Shown piece after piece: positions 1 through 9,109 of a stretch of DNA of 64,000 nucleotides. The notes beneath the pieces were generated by a model. The model was given only the letters and a program-made list of their open reading frames with translations. It did no database searches and was not told the DNA's origin. This DNA is from Paramicrobacterium chengjingii (GTDB lineage: Bacteria > Actinomycetota > Actinomycetes > Actinomycetales > Microbacteriaceae), in assembly GCF_011751765.2 (NCBI RefSeq), contig NZ_CP061169.1:1302001-1366000 (forward strand), in the 5' to 3' direction. The translations under genes and the position numbers were made by a program. How positions within the stretch are numbered: position 1 is the stretch's first letter; every line of letters starts with the position of its first letter.

Positions 1-1254
1 CCGTCTGCTGCGGTTGCGCTTTCGTGGTTCGCTGTGCGTTGTGCGCTCGCTCGGGGCGATTTCGGGGCGTTTGGAGACAATTCGTCCCTTGGTGCCCTCT
101 GCGATGTCGAGTTCAGAATAGAGGTGTGGGCTCGAGGAGTACGTTTCGGTGGGCTCGGGCTGGTTGAGCTCGAGTGCCCGGTTGATGAGCGTCCATTTGT
201 GCATGTCTGCCCAGTCGACGAACGTGACGGCGATTCCCGTCTTCCCCGCTCGTCCGGTGCGCCCGACACGGTGAAGGTATGCCTCGTGGTCGTCGGGGAT
301 TGTGTGGTTGATCACGTGCGTGACATCGTTGACGTCGATTCCGCGGGCGGCGACGTCTGTGGCGATCATGATGTCTTTCTTGTCAGCCTTGAAAGCCGCC
401 ATCGCACGCTCACGCTGCTCTTGATTGAGGTCCCCGTGTACGGCGACGGCGGGGAACCCTCGGTCGCGCAATTCCTCGAGGAGCTTCGCCGCGGCGCGCT
501 TCGTCCGCATAAAGATGATGGTCTTGCCCCGGCCGTTTGCCTGCAGAATGCGGGCGATCGTCTCGTCTTTGTCGAGAGCATGAGCACGGTAGATCAGGTG
601 CTTGATATTTGCTTGGGTGATGCCCTCATCGGGGGCAGCAGCGCGAATGTGGATGGGTCGCGTCATGAACCGTCGCGCAAGGGCGACGATCGGTGCCGGC
701 ATTGTCGCCGAGAACAACATGGTGTGTCGTGTCGTGGGGGCGACGGAGAACAATCTCTCGATGTCGGAGAGGAAGCCGAGATCGAGCATCTTGTCTGCCT
801 CGTCGAGGACCATCTCGCGAACGCCTGTGAGAGACAGAACGCGCTTATTGATCAAATCGATGAGCCGACCTGGCGTACCGACGACGACCTGCGCGCCGTT
901 CTGCAGCTGCTCGATCTGGCCCTCATAGGCCTTTCCGCCGTAAATCATCGCAACCTCGACGTCGCGGTCTGCCGCGGCAACCTCGAGGTCTTGAGCGACC
1001 TGCGTCGCGAGCTCGCGAGTGGGAACGACAATGAGCGCCTTCACCCCTGGCCCCGGCTGCGCGCCGATACGCTGCAGGAGTGGCAGGCCGAAGCCGAGGG
1101 TTTTGCCCGTTCCGGTCTTTGCCTGCCCGATGATGTCCTGACCCGTCAGAGCGAGAGGAATTGTCTGCTCTTGAATGGGGAAGGGTTCAAGAATATTTTT
1201 GCGTGCGAGAGCGTCGGCCATGTCGTTGTCGACGCCGAGTTCAGAAAATGTCAC
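1..1254 (-). CDS. rhlE: DEAD-box ATP-dependent RNA helicase, RhlE-like (3' end outside window)
   Basis: ATP-dependent RNA unwinding, probably in RNA remodelling or decay. The GTG at 1254 is the only usable start after an in-frame stop 54 bases upstream. Visible motifs: Walker A AKTGTGKT (residues 45-52), DEAD (151-154), SAT (182-184) and HRVGRT (328-333), in the order expected for the two RecA-like domains. The last codons before the window edge are Arg/Lys/Ser-rich, matching the basic tail of RhlE-type enzymes, and no stop is reached. It is divergent from the ferritin-like gene, as rhlE often is in actinobacteria. The DEAD-box call is certain; the RhlE subgroup is inferred from tail and context. 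Confidence 0.93.
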   Translation of the reverse strand, partial: MTFSELGVDNDMADALARKNILEPFPIQEQTIPLALTGQDIIGQAKTGTGKTLGFGLPLLQRIGAQPGPGVKALIVVPTRELATQVAQDLEVAAADRDVEVAMIYGGKAYEGQIEQLQNGAQVVVGTPGRLIDLINKRVLSLTGVREMVLDEADKMLDLGFLSDIERLFSVAPTTRHTMLFSATMPAPIVALARRFMTRPIHIRAAAPDEGITQANIKHLIYRAHALDKDETIARILQANGRGKTIIFMRTKRAAAKLLEELRDRGFPAVAVHGDLNQEQRERAMAAFKADKKDIMIATDVAARGIDVNDVTHVINHTIPDDHEAYLHRVGRTGRAGKTGIAVTFVDWADMHKWTLINRALELNQPEPTETYSSSPHLYSELDIAEGTKGRIVSKRPEIAPSERTTHSEPRKRNRSRR

Positions 1255-1384
1255 GAGGTAATTGCTGCCTTGTCCGTGCCGAAAATGGTCTACGCCTGTT
1301 TTCGTTCACGTGAGGCGTAGTCGCCCGATCCGATGCCGGGTTCAGGTCGAGCTTAGCTCAGTGAGCATCACGTAAGCTGGGCGG

Positions 1385-2092
1385 GTGCGATTCGGGTTCA
1401 AGAGACGACGCTCGTCAGCAGAGCTGCCACGCCTGCGCGGGCGCGGCGAGACGTCGGCTGTTCGCGTGGAGTTCACGGACCTTCATCCGGACACGAGCAC
1501 GTACCTCGGGCAGGCCGCGTACCTGCAGCTGAGCGTCTTTGAGATGCTGTCGACGCTCAGCGCGGCAATGGACGATCTGTCGTTTTCGCCCGGCGTCGCC
1601 GAGGCTGCCGCAATCGCCCTGCGCAAGCACACATCGCTTACGGACGAGATTCGCCGACGGGAGGAAGATCCCGCCACGTCGATGGCTCAGCCAAAGGAGT
1701 CGGTGAGACGACTCAGGGAGGAGACGGACGGAGGGTCGCTTGAACAGCGGGTTCTGTCAGTTTATGTGACAGCTGGGCTTCTTGACGATTTGTTTCTCGG
1801 GCTGGCGTCAAGCCTTCCCAGTGACATCTCGAAGCGAGTCACCGCGATTCTCGCGGAAGACAATCGGCGTGATGTGCTGCGTCAGTATCTGCAGTCTCGT
1901 ATTCAACTGGCCCCCGAGATCTCGTCGATGCTCGCCCTGTGGGGCCGCCGTCTCGTTGGTGACACGCTTCTTCTTGCACACACCATCGTTCCGAACGAGA
2001 ACGGAGCTACCGAAGAACGTGTCGAGCCCGTGTTCACCGAGCTTATTGCCGCCCACACTCGAAGAATGGATTCTCTCGGCCTGACGGCCTAG
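1385..2092 (+). CDS. Ferritin-like fold protein (MiaE-like family)
   Basis: A 235-residue, mostly helical protein of the actinobacterial 'ferritin-like fold-containing' family, related to the MiaE-like tRNA hydroxylase domain. The evidence is overall pattern, length and its conserved place beside an rhlE-type helicase and a DUF3107 gene. Candidate metal-ligand Glu residues occur in helices (for example near FEMLSTLSAAM and the PEISSM stretch), but a full diiron EXXH pair is not obvious, so catalysis is uncertain. The start is GTG at 1385. A basic N-terminus (FKRRRSS) precedes the fold. No signal peptide or membrane segment is seen. Confidence 0.7.
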   Translation: MRFGFKRRRSSAELPRLRGRGETSAVRVEFTDLHPDTSTYLGQAAYLQLSVFEMLSTLSAAMDDLSFSPGVAEAAAIALRKHTSLTDEIRRREEDPATSMAQPKESVRRLREETDGGSLEQRVLSVYVTAGLLDDLFLGLASSLPSDISKRVTAILAEDNRRDVLRQYLQSRIQLAPEISSMLALWGRRLVGDTLLLAHTIVPNENGATEERVEPVFTELIAAHTRRMDSLGLTA

Positions 2093-2126
2093 AACGCGGC
2101 AGCCATGATCGACTGCAACTGAGAAC

Positions 2127-2414
2127 TCAGGCGCCCAACGAGGCCAGCATCGCGGCGTCGCGTGAGTTTCGCACCGAGCCGATCACGAGATCAAGGCACA
2201 CGGAGACGACAACGCTTGCGGCGATGGAGACAGCCCAGATCCAACCGCCGTCCCACGCCCACCCGAGCCAGGTCAGCCCAATCCAGACGACAGCGGAAGC
2301 AATGGTGCCGATCGCGGGAACGAGCATACTCCCGTGCTGCGGGCGCCATGGCAGGGCATACCGTGCGGCGAGACCGGCGGCGATGCCGAAGAGCATGACG
2401 AAAAGCAGTTCCAT
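2127..2414 (-). CDS. Small conserved membrane protein
   Basis: A 95-residue protein with about three hydrophobic segments: residues 1-20, 30-52 and 58-80. The second and third are Trp-rich (WIGLTWLGWAWDGGWIWAV). No catalytic motif or named family is recognised. It lies 9 bp downstream of the DUF3107 gene on the same strand, so the two are probably co-transcribed. Function unknown. Confidence 0.65.
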   Translation of the reverse strand: MELLFVMLFGIAAGLAARYALPWRPQHGSMLVPAIGTIASAVVWIGLTWLGWAWDGGWIWAVSIAASVVVSVCLDLVIGSVRNSRDAAMLASLGA

Positions 2415-2423
2415 GCTGAAAGC

Positions 2424-2648
2424 CTACGCGACGAACCCGATGCGTCGGGACTCTTCGTTGCCGAGCTCGACGTATGCGACACCCTCTGTCGGAATCACGA
2501 AGACATTGCCCTTATCGTCGGCGAGCTCGAAGAATGGAGCTTTGTCGCTCAGCGCGGTGCCGATCGTCTTCTTGACGTCGTCGATTGCAGACTCAGTCGA
2601 AAAGTTGATTTCACGGGGGCTGTTGGTGATACCGATGCGAATGTCCAC
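2424..2648 (-). CDS. DUF3107 domain protein
   Basis: A 74-residue actinobacterial protein of the DUF3107 family (TB9.4-like in mycobacteria). The start MDIRIGITNSPREI, the acidic middle and the end VAYVELGNEESRRIGFVA fit the family, and the length is typical. Function unknown. It shares a divergent intergenic region with adnA (2649-2771) and precedes a small membrane protein gene by 9 bp. This neighbourhood (rhlE, ferritin-like, DUF3107, adnAB) is conserved in actinobacteria. Confidence 0.85.
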   Translation of the reverse strand: MDIRIGITNSPREINFSTESAIDDVKKTIGTALSDKAPFFELADDKGNVFVIPTEGVAYVELGNEESRRIGFVA

Positions 2649-2771
2649 GTGTGTCCCTTTCTTCGTGCTACGTGCTCAACACTACGGCACTGCGGGCCTC
2701 ACTGTAGGCCGCGCGATGCCGCCGACAGCGAACACCTGTGTGCACCGGCGCTGTCGGTGCACAACGGTACC

Positions 2772-5700
2772 GTGTTCACTGTGACGCAGACGATTTTCGC
2801 CCCGCTTTCCGATGACGACAGGCATCCGGATGCACCCGTGCTCGACGCATCCCAGCGCGCCGTGGTTCAAGCGCCTTCTGGCCGGCACCACGCCGTTGCC
2901 GGAGCGCCGGGAAGCGGAAAGACGACGACGCTCGTTGAGGTGGTCGCCGACCGCGTGCAGAATCGCGGGGTAGCGCCCGACGATGTGCTCGCAATCGTGC
3001 CCTCGCGTCTTGCTGCAAATCGTCTGCGCGACAGGCTCGCTCTGCGCATCGGCGTGCCGACGAATGGTCCCCTCGCTCGCACGGTGAACAGCGCTGCGTT
3101 CCAGATCGTCCAGCGGTCGATGCCTACGGGGCCTGAGCCGGTCCGACTTCTGACGGGCGCTGAGCAAGACCACATCCTTGCTGAGATTCTCGCGGGCCAC
3201 GTGCTCGACGGATCGGGGCCCGTCTGGCCGACGAGCCTCGGCGACGATGTTCGGGCACTGCAGGGCTTTCGAACCGAGCTGCGCGAGCTCATCATGCGGT
3301 GCGTAGAAAACGGCACGAGTACCGCCGACCTTCGCGCCCTTGCTGCGGCGCACGAGCGGCCTGAATGGGCGGCCGCCGCCGATGTCATCGACGAGTACGG
3401 AGTTGTCGTCGACAGCTACGCTTCTGCCTACCGTGACTCGTCGGAGCTCTTGGCCGAAGCCGTGCAGCGTGTCTCAGAGGGCAGCGGAACAGCCGGTCTG
3501 CGCCTCGTCGTCGTTGACGATCTTCAGGAGTTCGGGCCCGGCATGTCGCGACTGCTGCGTGCGTTCGCATCGCGGGGTATCGACATCATCGCCTTTGGCG
3601 ATCCCGACGTTGCCGTCTCCACGTTCCGCGGTTCGGACGTGGGTGCTCTCTCCCATCTGCAGCAGCGCCTTGGTGCCCCTGTGACCGGGCACACGTTGTC
3701 CACCGTTCATCGGGGCACCCGCAGCATCCGGGGGCTCGTCGGCAGTGTCGCCGAACGCATCGGGGCAGCGGGCGGAGTAGAGCATCGTCGCGCCGATGCC
3801 GCGGCCGACGACAGCGCCGACGGGCAGCCGGTTGTGCGCATTGAGGCGACATCTCCTGCGGCCGAGTACCGACAGATCGCGCGCGTGCTTCGAGAGCACA
3901 GACTTTTTCGCGATGTGCCGTGGTCCCGCATGTCCGTGATCGTGCGTTCGGGAGCGCTCGTGCCCGTTGTGTCGAAGGCGCTCGCGCTTGCCGAGGTGCC
4001 CACGAAAACGCCAGTCGGTGCACTGAGCATCCGTGACGCATACGCGTCACGGCAGCTTCTCGACGCGGCATCCCTCGCGGTCGGCTTCGCGCCACCCACC
4101 GTCGAGCTTGTCGAATCGTTGGCGACCGGCCCGGTCTGCGGCATCGACACAGTCGCCCTTCGCCGGCTCAAGAGGGAGTTGCGCAATGAAGATATCGCCG
4201 GGGGAGGAACGTCGACGCCCGGAGAGCTCATCGTTCAGGCGTTCGGGCACCCGAACGGATTCGCCACAATCGACAGTGCGTCTGCGCGGCGCGCCGGGCG
4301 ATTCGCAGCCTCGCTCGATTCCGCACGGGAGCTCGCTGCGGGCGGCGGAAGTATCGAGGAGGTGCTGTGGGCTCTATGGTCCGCGAGCGGGCTTGCCGAG
4401 AGCTGGGGGGCTCAATCTCTCGGCACAGGGCTTGCCGCCGAAGAAGCGAACCGGCATTTGGATGCTGTCATGGCATTGTTCACCGCGGCAAAGCGCTTCG
4501 TTGAACGTTCCCCTGAGAATCCCGCGGAGGGCTTCCTCAATGAGGTGTTCTCGGCAGACGTTCCCGAGGACTCCCTGACGCCACAGGCGGCGTTCGACGC
4601 CGTGTGGGTCGGAACACCAAACTCGGCTGTGGGAACAGAGGTTGACGTCGTCGTCGTCGCCCACGTGCAAGAGGGGGCCTGGCCAAATCCACAGATTCGC
4701 GGATCGCTGCTGTATCCGCAGCTGCTGAGCTCTATCCTCGCCGGACTTCCGGTCGGGGACCTCGACGCACGGGCCGACGTGCTCGCCGATGAACTGCGCA
4801 TGTTCGCCCTGTCGGTCTCGCGCGCGTCGACGCAGGTTGTCGTAAGCGCAACGGCAAATGATGACGAGCAGCCGAGCGTCTTCTTTCGATTTCCCGCTAT
4901 CGCTCAGGCACCTGCGCGCGACGCCAGAGAGGGCCAGCACCCTTTCACCCTCAGGGGGCTCACCGGGCGGCTTCGACGTATCGCCACGCACGGTGCCCAC
5001 CCCGATGATCGAACGAGTGCGGCATCCGCCCTCGCACGTCTTGCGCAGAACAACATTGACGGGGCGGATCCCGCCGAGTGGTACGGCATGCTCGAGCCGT
5101 CGAGCACCGACCCTCTCGTTGAACTGAGCGATCCCGACGCGCGCGTTCGAGTGTCACCCTCGAAGCTTGAGATGTTCGAGAAGTCGCCGCTCGTGTGGTT
5201 TATCGACACGATGGCGGCGAGCCCCTCTGGTGTCATCGCCGGAATAGGCACCGTCATCCATTCGGCGATGGAGAATGCGGGGGCGCTCCCGGAGCTCGAA
5301 CAGACAGACGAGCGACTCGGAACAGAGGCTCTGTGGGCTGATGTCGAGCAAAGGTGGAAAGAACTGCGGTTTGACGCCCCATGGATCGCTGACGCGCAAA
5401 AACGCCGTGCTCGCGATCTCGTCGCCGCGCTGTCCGAATATCTTCGTGACGCCAAACGAGAGGGAAAGACAGTAGTCAGCGCCGAGGGCCGCTTTGAGGT
5501 GGATGTTGATCATGTGGTGCTCAGCGGCATCATCGACCGCGTGGAGCGATTGCCCGACGGCCGCGTCGTGGTTGTCGACCTGAAGACGGGGCGAACGATT
5601 CCGCGCAAGACAGATATACCGTCGAACGCTCAGTTGAGTGCCTACCAGCTAGCTCTCGCACGTGGAGCGATCGACGGCGCCGACGGCGCGGCGAGTGCTG

Positions 5701-5927
5701 GAGCGGCGCTGCTCTTCGTTTCGAGCGCCGTCGACGGGCGTCGCTATCGCATCATGGCTCAGGATGCCGCCGACGACGAGGCGCATGCGGCATTCGCTGT
5801 GCGTCTCATCGCTGCGGGTGAGGGAATGGCGGCGAGCACATTTCCCGGCGCGGTCGATCTCGACGAGCGAGATCCGGCATCAGCGTTCACGTATCGCATC
5901 CATCTGATCGCGGGAGTTTCAGAATGA
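2772..5927 (+). CDS. adnA: AdnA-like UvrD-family motor with RecB-like nuclease domain
   Basis: A 1051-residue subunit of the actinobacterial AdnAB complex, which resects DNA double-strand breaks in place of RecBCD. Walker A is AGAPGSGKT (43-51). The Walker B/motif II position reads DDLQ (249-252) instead of the canonical DEYQD, consistent with the known weaker motor of AdnA-type subunits. The C-terminal PD-(D/E)XK nuclease keeps Asp922, Asp936 and Lys938, followed by the QLSAYQ motif. The frame is open upstream to 2334, but the chosen start is GTG 2772 (GTG 2781 is an alternative) because the upstream part lies antisense to DUF3107 and has no family pattern. The stop overlaps the adnB start (ATGA), indicating translational coupling. 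Confidence 0.88.
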   Translation: MFTVTQTIFAPLSDDDRHPDAPVLDASQRAVVQAPSGRHHAVAGAPGSGKTTTLVEVVADRVQNRGVAPDDVLAIVPSRLAANRLRDRLALRIGVPTNGPLARTVNSAAFQIVQRSMPTGPEPVRLLTGAEQDHILAEILAGHVLDGSGPVWPTSLGDDVRALQGFRTELRELIMRCVENGTSTADLRALAAAHERPEWAAAADVIDEYGVVVDSYASAYRDSSELLAEAVQRVSEGSGTAGLRLVVVDDLQEFGPGMSRLLRAFASRGIDIIAFGDPDVAVSTFRGSDVGALSHLQQRLGAPVTGHTLSTVHRGTRSIRGLVGSVAERIGAAGGVEHRRADAAADDSADGQPVVRIEATSPAAEYRQIARVLREHRLFRDVPWSRMSVIVRSGALVPVVSKALALAEVPTKTPVGALSIRDAYASRQLLDAASLAVGFAPPTVELVESLATGPVCGIDTVALRRLKRELRNEDIAGGGTSTPGELIVQAFGHPNGFATIDSASARRAGRFAASLDSARELAAGGGSIEEVLWALWSASGLAESWGAQSLGTGLAAEEANRHLDAVMALFTAAKRFVERSPENPAEGFLNEVFSADVPEDSLTPQAAFDAVWVGTPNSAVGTEVDVVVVAHVQEGAWPNPQIRGSLLYPQLLSSILAGLPVGDLDARADVLADELRMFALSVSRASTQVVVSATANDDEQPSVFFRFPAIAQAPARDAREGQHPFTLRGLTGRLRRIATHGAHPDDRTSAASALARLAQNNIDGADPAEWYGMLEPSSTDPLVELSDPDARVRVSPSKLEMFEKSPLVWFIDTMAASPSGVIAGIGTVIHSAMENAGALPELEQTDERLGTEALWADVEQRWKELRFDAPWIADAQKRRARDLVAALSEYLRDAKREGKTVVSAEGRFEVDVDHVVLSGIIDRVERLPDGRVVVVDLKTGRTIPRKTDIPSNAQLSAYQLALARGAIDGADGAASAGAALLFVSSAVDGRRYRIMAQDAADDEAHAAFAVRLIAAGEGMAASTFPGAVDLDERDPASAFTYRIHLIAGVSE

Positions 5928-8900
5928 GCACATTCAGCGCACGCGAGATCGCGGCACGGCTCGGGCTGCCGAACCCGACCGACGAGCAGGTGTCTGTGAT
6001 TGAAGCGCCGCTCGAACCCGCCCTCGTCGTCGCCGGTGCCGGCAGCGGCAAGACGGAGACGATGGCCAACCGCATCGTGTGGCTGCTCGCCAACGAGCAC
6101 ATCTCGGTCTCGCAGGTGCTCGGGCTCACCTTTACGCGCAAGGCAGCAGGCGAGCTCGCCAGCCGCGTGCGCGAGCGGATCGCTCAGCTTCGGGGACGTG
6201 ACGGCCATGACGACGATGTTCTCGAGTCGCCGACGATTTCGACGTACAACGCCTTCGCAGCCGCCCTTTTTCGAGAGCACGGCCGTCTCATTGGGCGAGA
6301 GCCCGACGTAACCGTTATCAGTGCGGCATCCGCCTGGTCGCTCGCCCGTGACATCGTGGTGTCGAGTGACGATGACCGCCTCGCCCACATCGACAAAAGC
6401 GTCGACACCATCACAACGGCCGTCGTCGGCGTCGCCCACGCCCTGAGCGACAACGACGCGCTCGCGAGCATTCCCGACATCGGTGCTCTGTGCGATGAGT
6501 TCACCGCTCTCGCCGAGCTTCCCATCAACGACGAGACGAGTCGAAAACGCAAGCCCGATGAGACGCTTATGGCGGCATGCAGCGACGTCGCGTCGCTTCC
6601 CGTGCTGCTGGAGCACGCCCGCCGTTTTCACGAAGTGAAACGTTCTCGCGGGTTTATCGAGTTCAGCGACCAAGTGGCGCTCGCCCTGCAGATCACTCGA
6701 ACGATCGAGCGCGTTCCCGACGAGTATCGCGAGCGGTTTCACATCGTGATCCTTGATGAATACCAAGACACCTCTGTGGTGCAGACCGAGCTCTTGTCGA
6801 GACTGTTTGCCAATCACGGGGTCATGGCGGTGGGGGACCCGAATCAGTCAATCTACGGCTGGCGAGGGGCAAGCGCCTCCAACCTTGCGCGATTCGGCCC
6901 CGATTTCGGTGGACGACGTGCTTTCTCGCTCTCGACGAGCTGGCGCAATGCCCACCGTGTTCTCGACGCGGCAAATGCCCTCGTCGCCCCGCTCCCTTCG
7001 CTGCCCGACGCCCCGGTCACCGCATTGGCGCCCTCACCGGTCGCCCCGAAGGGAACCGTGGAGATTCGGTATTCCGAGACGATCGACGACGAGGCGGAAG
7101 AGGTGTCGGCGTGGCTCGCCGAGCAGCTGCGAGACACCGGTCGCTCGGCCGCCCTGCTCTGTCGATCGCTCAAGAGCGTCAGACCGTTCACTGACGCGCT
7201 TGAGCGACGCGACGTTCCGTATCACGTGCTCGGACTCGCCGGCCTTCTTGAACAGCCTGTCGTCGTCGATCTCGTCTGCACCCTGCGTGTGCTCGACGAC
7301 CCGACAGCAGGTTCGGAGCTCATCAGACTGCTCACGGGTGCGCGCTGGCGCCTCGGCCCGAAAGACATCGCCGGGCTCAGGCAGACAGCGCGCTGGCTCG
7401 CGGATCGAGACCTGCACCAACAGCGTGTGCCCGAGGAGACTCGTCGGCTGCTGCGCGAATCCGTGGCTGATGACGACAGCGCATCTCTCGTCGACGCGCT
7501 CGACTTTCTGGTGACCGCCCCTGACGCGCACAGGGCACTGGAATCCATCAGCGAAAGTGGGCGAGCGCGAATGCGGTCATGTGGCGAGGTGATCGCCCGA
7601 CTTCGGCGACGCTCGGGGCTCGCCCTCAGCGATCTGGTCAGTCTCGTCATTCAGGAGCTTGGCCTCGACATCGAGGTGGCGGCGAACGCGGCGAACGCGC
7701 TCGGACGACCGAGTCTCGAGTCGTTCTCCGACCAGATCTCCGCGTATCTCGCCGTGGACGAGCGTGGAGCTCTCGGTCCGTTTCTCTCGTGGCTCGCCGA
7801 AGCAGAGAAACGCGAGAATCTCAGCCCGCGCACGGAGGACCCCGAGCCCGGAACGGTGCAGATTCTCACGATCCATGGCGCAAAGGGGCTCGAATGGGAC
7901 AGCGTCGCCGTTCCACGGCTCGTCGACGGCGAGCTTCCGGCGAAAGCTCGAAACAGGCGAGGTTGGATGGCGTTCGGTGAGCTCCCGTACGTGTTCAGGG
8001 GCGACCGCTTCGACCTGCCAGAACTTGCCTGGCGCTCTGCCGTAAACCAGCAGGACTTCGTGCGTGCCAACGCCGACTTCGCCGAGGCGCTCGAACGACG
8101 CAGCGCCGAAGAGCAGCGGCGTCTGGCCTACGTCGCCGTCACGCGTGCTCGGGATGCCCTGCTCGCCACCGGATCGTTTTGGTCGACGCAGAAGCGCCCG
8201 CGCGTACCCGGAGCGTTCCTCGCAGACATCCACCGTGCAATCCCTTCAGCGATCGAGCAGCTGCCTGAGGGATCGGATCTCGACGAGAATCCCCTGGCCA
8301 TCGACGTTCCGCCTCTGCCCTGGCCGCGCGATCCTCTCGGCGCACGGCGGTCGGCGGTGCTGACAGCGGCGCAGGCAGTGCGCGACGCAGATTCCGCATC
8401 GAACACGCCGTGGGATGACGAGATTGCCCTGCTGCTTGCCGAGCGAGAGCGCAAGCTGACGGCAGGCCCGAGCGTCGAGCTGCCGTCGCGCGTGCCCGCA
8501 TCGCGCTTCAAGGATTACGTGACAAACCCGGATGCTGTCGCGACAGCGCTTCGCCGCCCGATGCCAGAGAAGCCGTACCGTCAGACACGGCTCGGCACGC
8601 TGTTCCACTCGTGGGTGGAAGAACGCTCAGGGCTGAGCGGGGGAGCAGAAACCCTCGACTCGGCGTTCTTCGATGACGACGCCGACCACGCGGGAACGCT
8701 GGTTCCCGCCGAGCAAGCAGAGCTCGATGCTCTCGCCGGGTTGAAGCGCACGTTCGAGGCATCGCAGTGGGGAAATGCGAGCCCCATCGACGTGGAGCGC
8801 GAAATCAACTTCGTGCTCGCCGACCAAATCATCATCTGCAAGCTCGACGCCGTGTACCGCACGGAGGATGGCTACCAGATTGTCGATTGGAAGACAGGGA

Positions 8901-9109
8901 AGCCGCCGCGCACGGCGTCAGAGCTCGAAGACCGCCAGCTGCAGCTCGCACTGTATCGCGCTGCCTACGCTCAGGCAGAGGGGGTCGACCCCCACACCAT
9001 CGACGCAGTGCTCTATTACGTCGCCGATGACCTGATCGTGCGGCCGGATCACGTCTCGTCTGAAGACGAGCTGCGGTCGCGCTGGGAGTCGTCGCTCTCG
9101 CGTGACTGA
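5924..9109 (+). CDS. adnB: AdnB-like ATP-dependent DNA helicase/nuclease
   Basis: A 1061-residue partner of AdnA. All SF1A helicase motifs are intact: AGAGSGKT (37-44), TFTRKAA, DEYQD (278-282), GDPNQSIYGWRGA, TIHGAKGLEWD and YVAVTRA. The C-terminal RecB-like nuclease has Asp975, Asp988 and Lys990 (LDAVY...VDWKTGK) and a QLALY motif. With an intact motor it should be the main translocase. The ATG at 5924 overlaps the adnA stop by four bases. Its 3' end overlaps the oppositely transcribed phosphotransferase-fold gene by 61 bp. Confidence 0.92.
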   Translation: MSTFSAREIAARLGLPNPTDEQVSVIEAPLEPALVVAGAGSGKTETMANRIVWLLANEHISVSQVLGLTFTRKAAGELASRVRERIAQLRGRDGHDDDVLESPTISTYNAFAAALFREHGRLIGREPDVTVISAASAWSLARDIVVSSDDDRLAHIDKSVDTITTAVVGVAHALSDNDALASIPDIGALCDEFTALAELPINDETSRKRKPDETLMAACSDVASLPVLLEHARRFHEVKRSRGFIEFSDQVALALQITRTIERVPDEYRERFHIVILDEYQDTSVVQTELLSRLFANHGVMAVGDPNQSIYGWRGASASNLARFGPDFGGRRAFSLSTSWRNAHRVLDAANALVAPLPSLPDAPVTALAPSPVAPKGTVEIRYSETIDDEAEEVSAWLAEQLRDTGRSAALLCRSLKSVRPFTDALERRDVPYHVLGLAGLLEQPVVVDLVCTLRVLDDPTAGSELIRLLTGARWRLGPKDIAGLRQTARWLADRDLHQQRVPEETRRLLRESVADDDSASLVDALDFLVTAPDAHRALESISESGRARMRSCGEVIARLRRRSGLALSDLVSLVIQELGLDIEVAANAANALGRPSLESFSDQISAYLAVDERGALGPFLSWLAEAEKRENLSPRTEDPEPGTVQILTIHGAKGLEWDSVAVPRLVDGELPAKARNRRGWMAFGELPYVFRGDRFDLPELAWRSAVNQQDFVRANADFAEALERRSAEEQRRLAYVAVTRARDALLATGSFWSTQKRPRVPGAFLADIHRAIPSAIEQLPEGSDLDENPLAIDVPPLPWPRDPLGARRSAVLTAAQAVRDADSASNTPWDDEIALLLAERERKLTAGPSVELPSRVPASRFKDYVTNPDAVATALRRPMPEKPYRQTRLGTLFHSWVEERSGLSGGAETLDSAFFDDDADHAGTLVPAEQAELDALAGLKRTFEASQWGNASPIDVEREINFVLADQIIICKLDAVYRTEDGYQIVDWKTGKPPRTASELEDRQLQLALYRAAYAQAEGVDPHTIDAVLYYVADDLIVRPDHVSSEDELRSRWESSLSRD

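Noticed and set aside
34..1320. Long plus-strand open frame antisense to the DEAD-box helicase
   Set aside because: The minus strand carries all helicase motifs in order. The antisense frame is a GC-rich shadow with no family pattern.
2334..2771. Upstream extension of the adnA frame
   Set aside because: It runs antisense to the small membrane protein and DUF3107 genes and has no helicase-family sequence; GTG 2772 is the realistic start.
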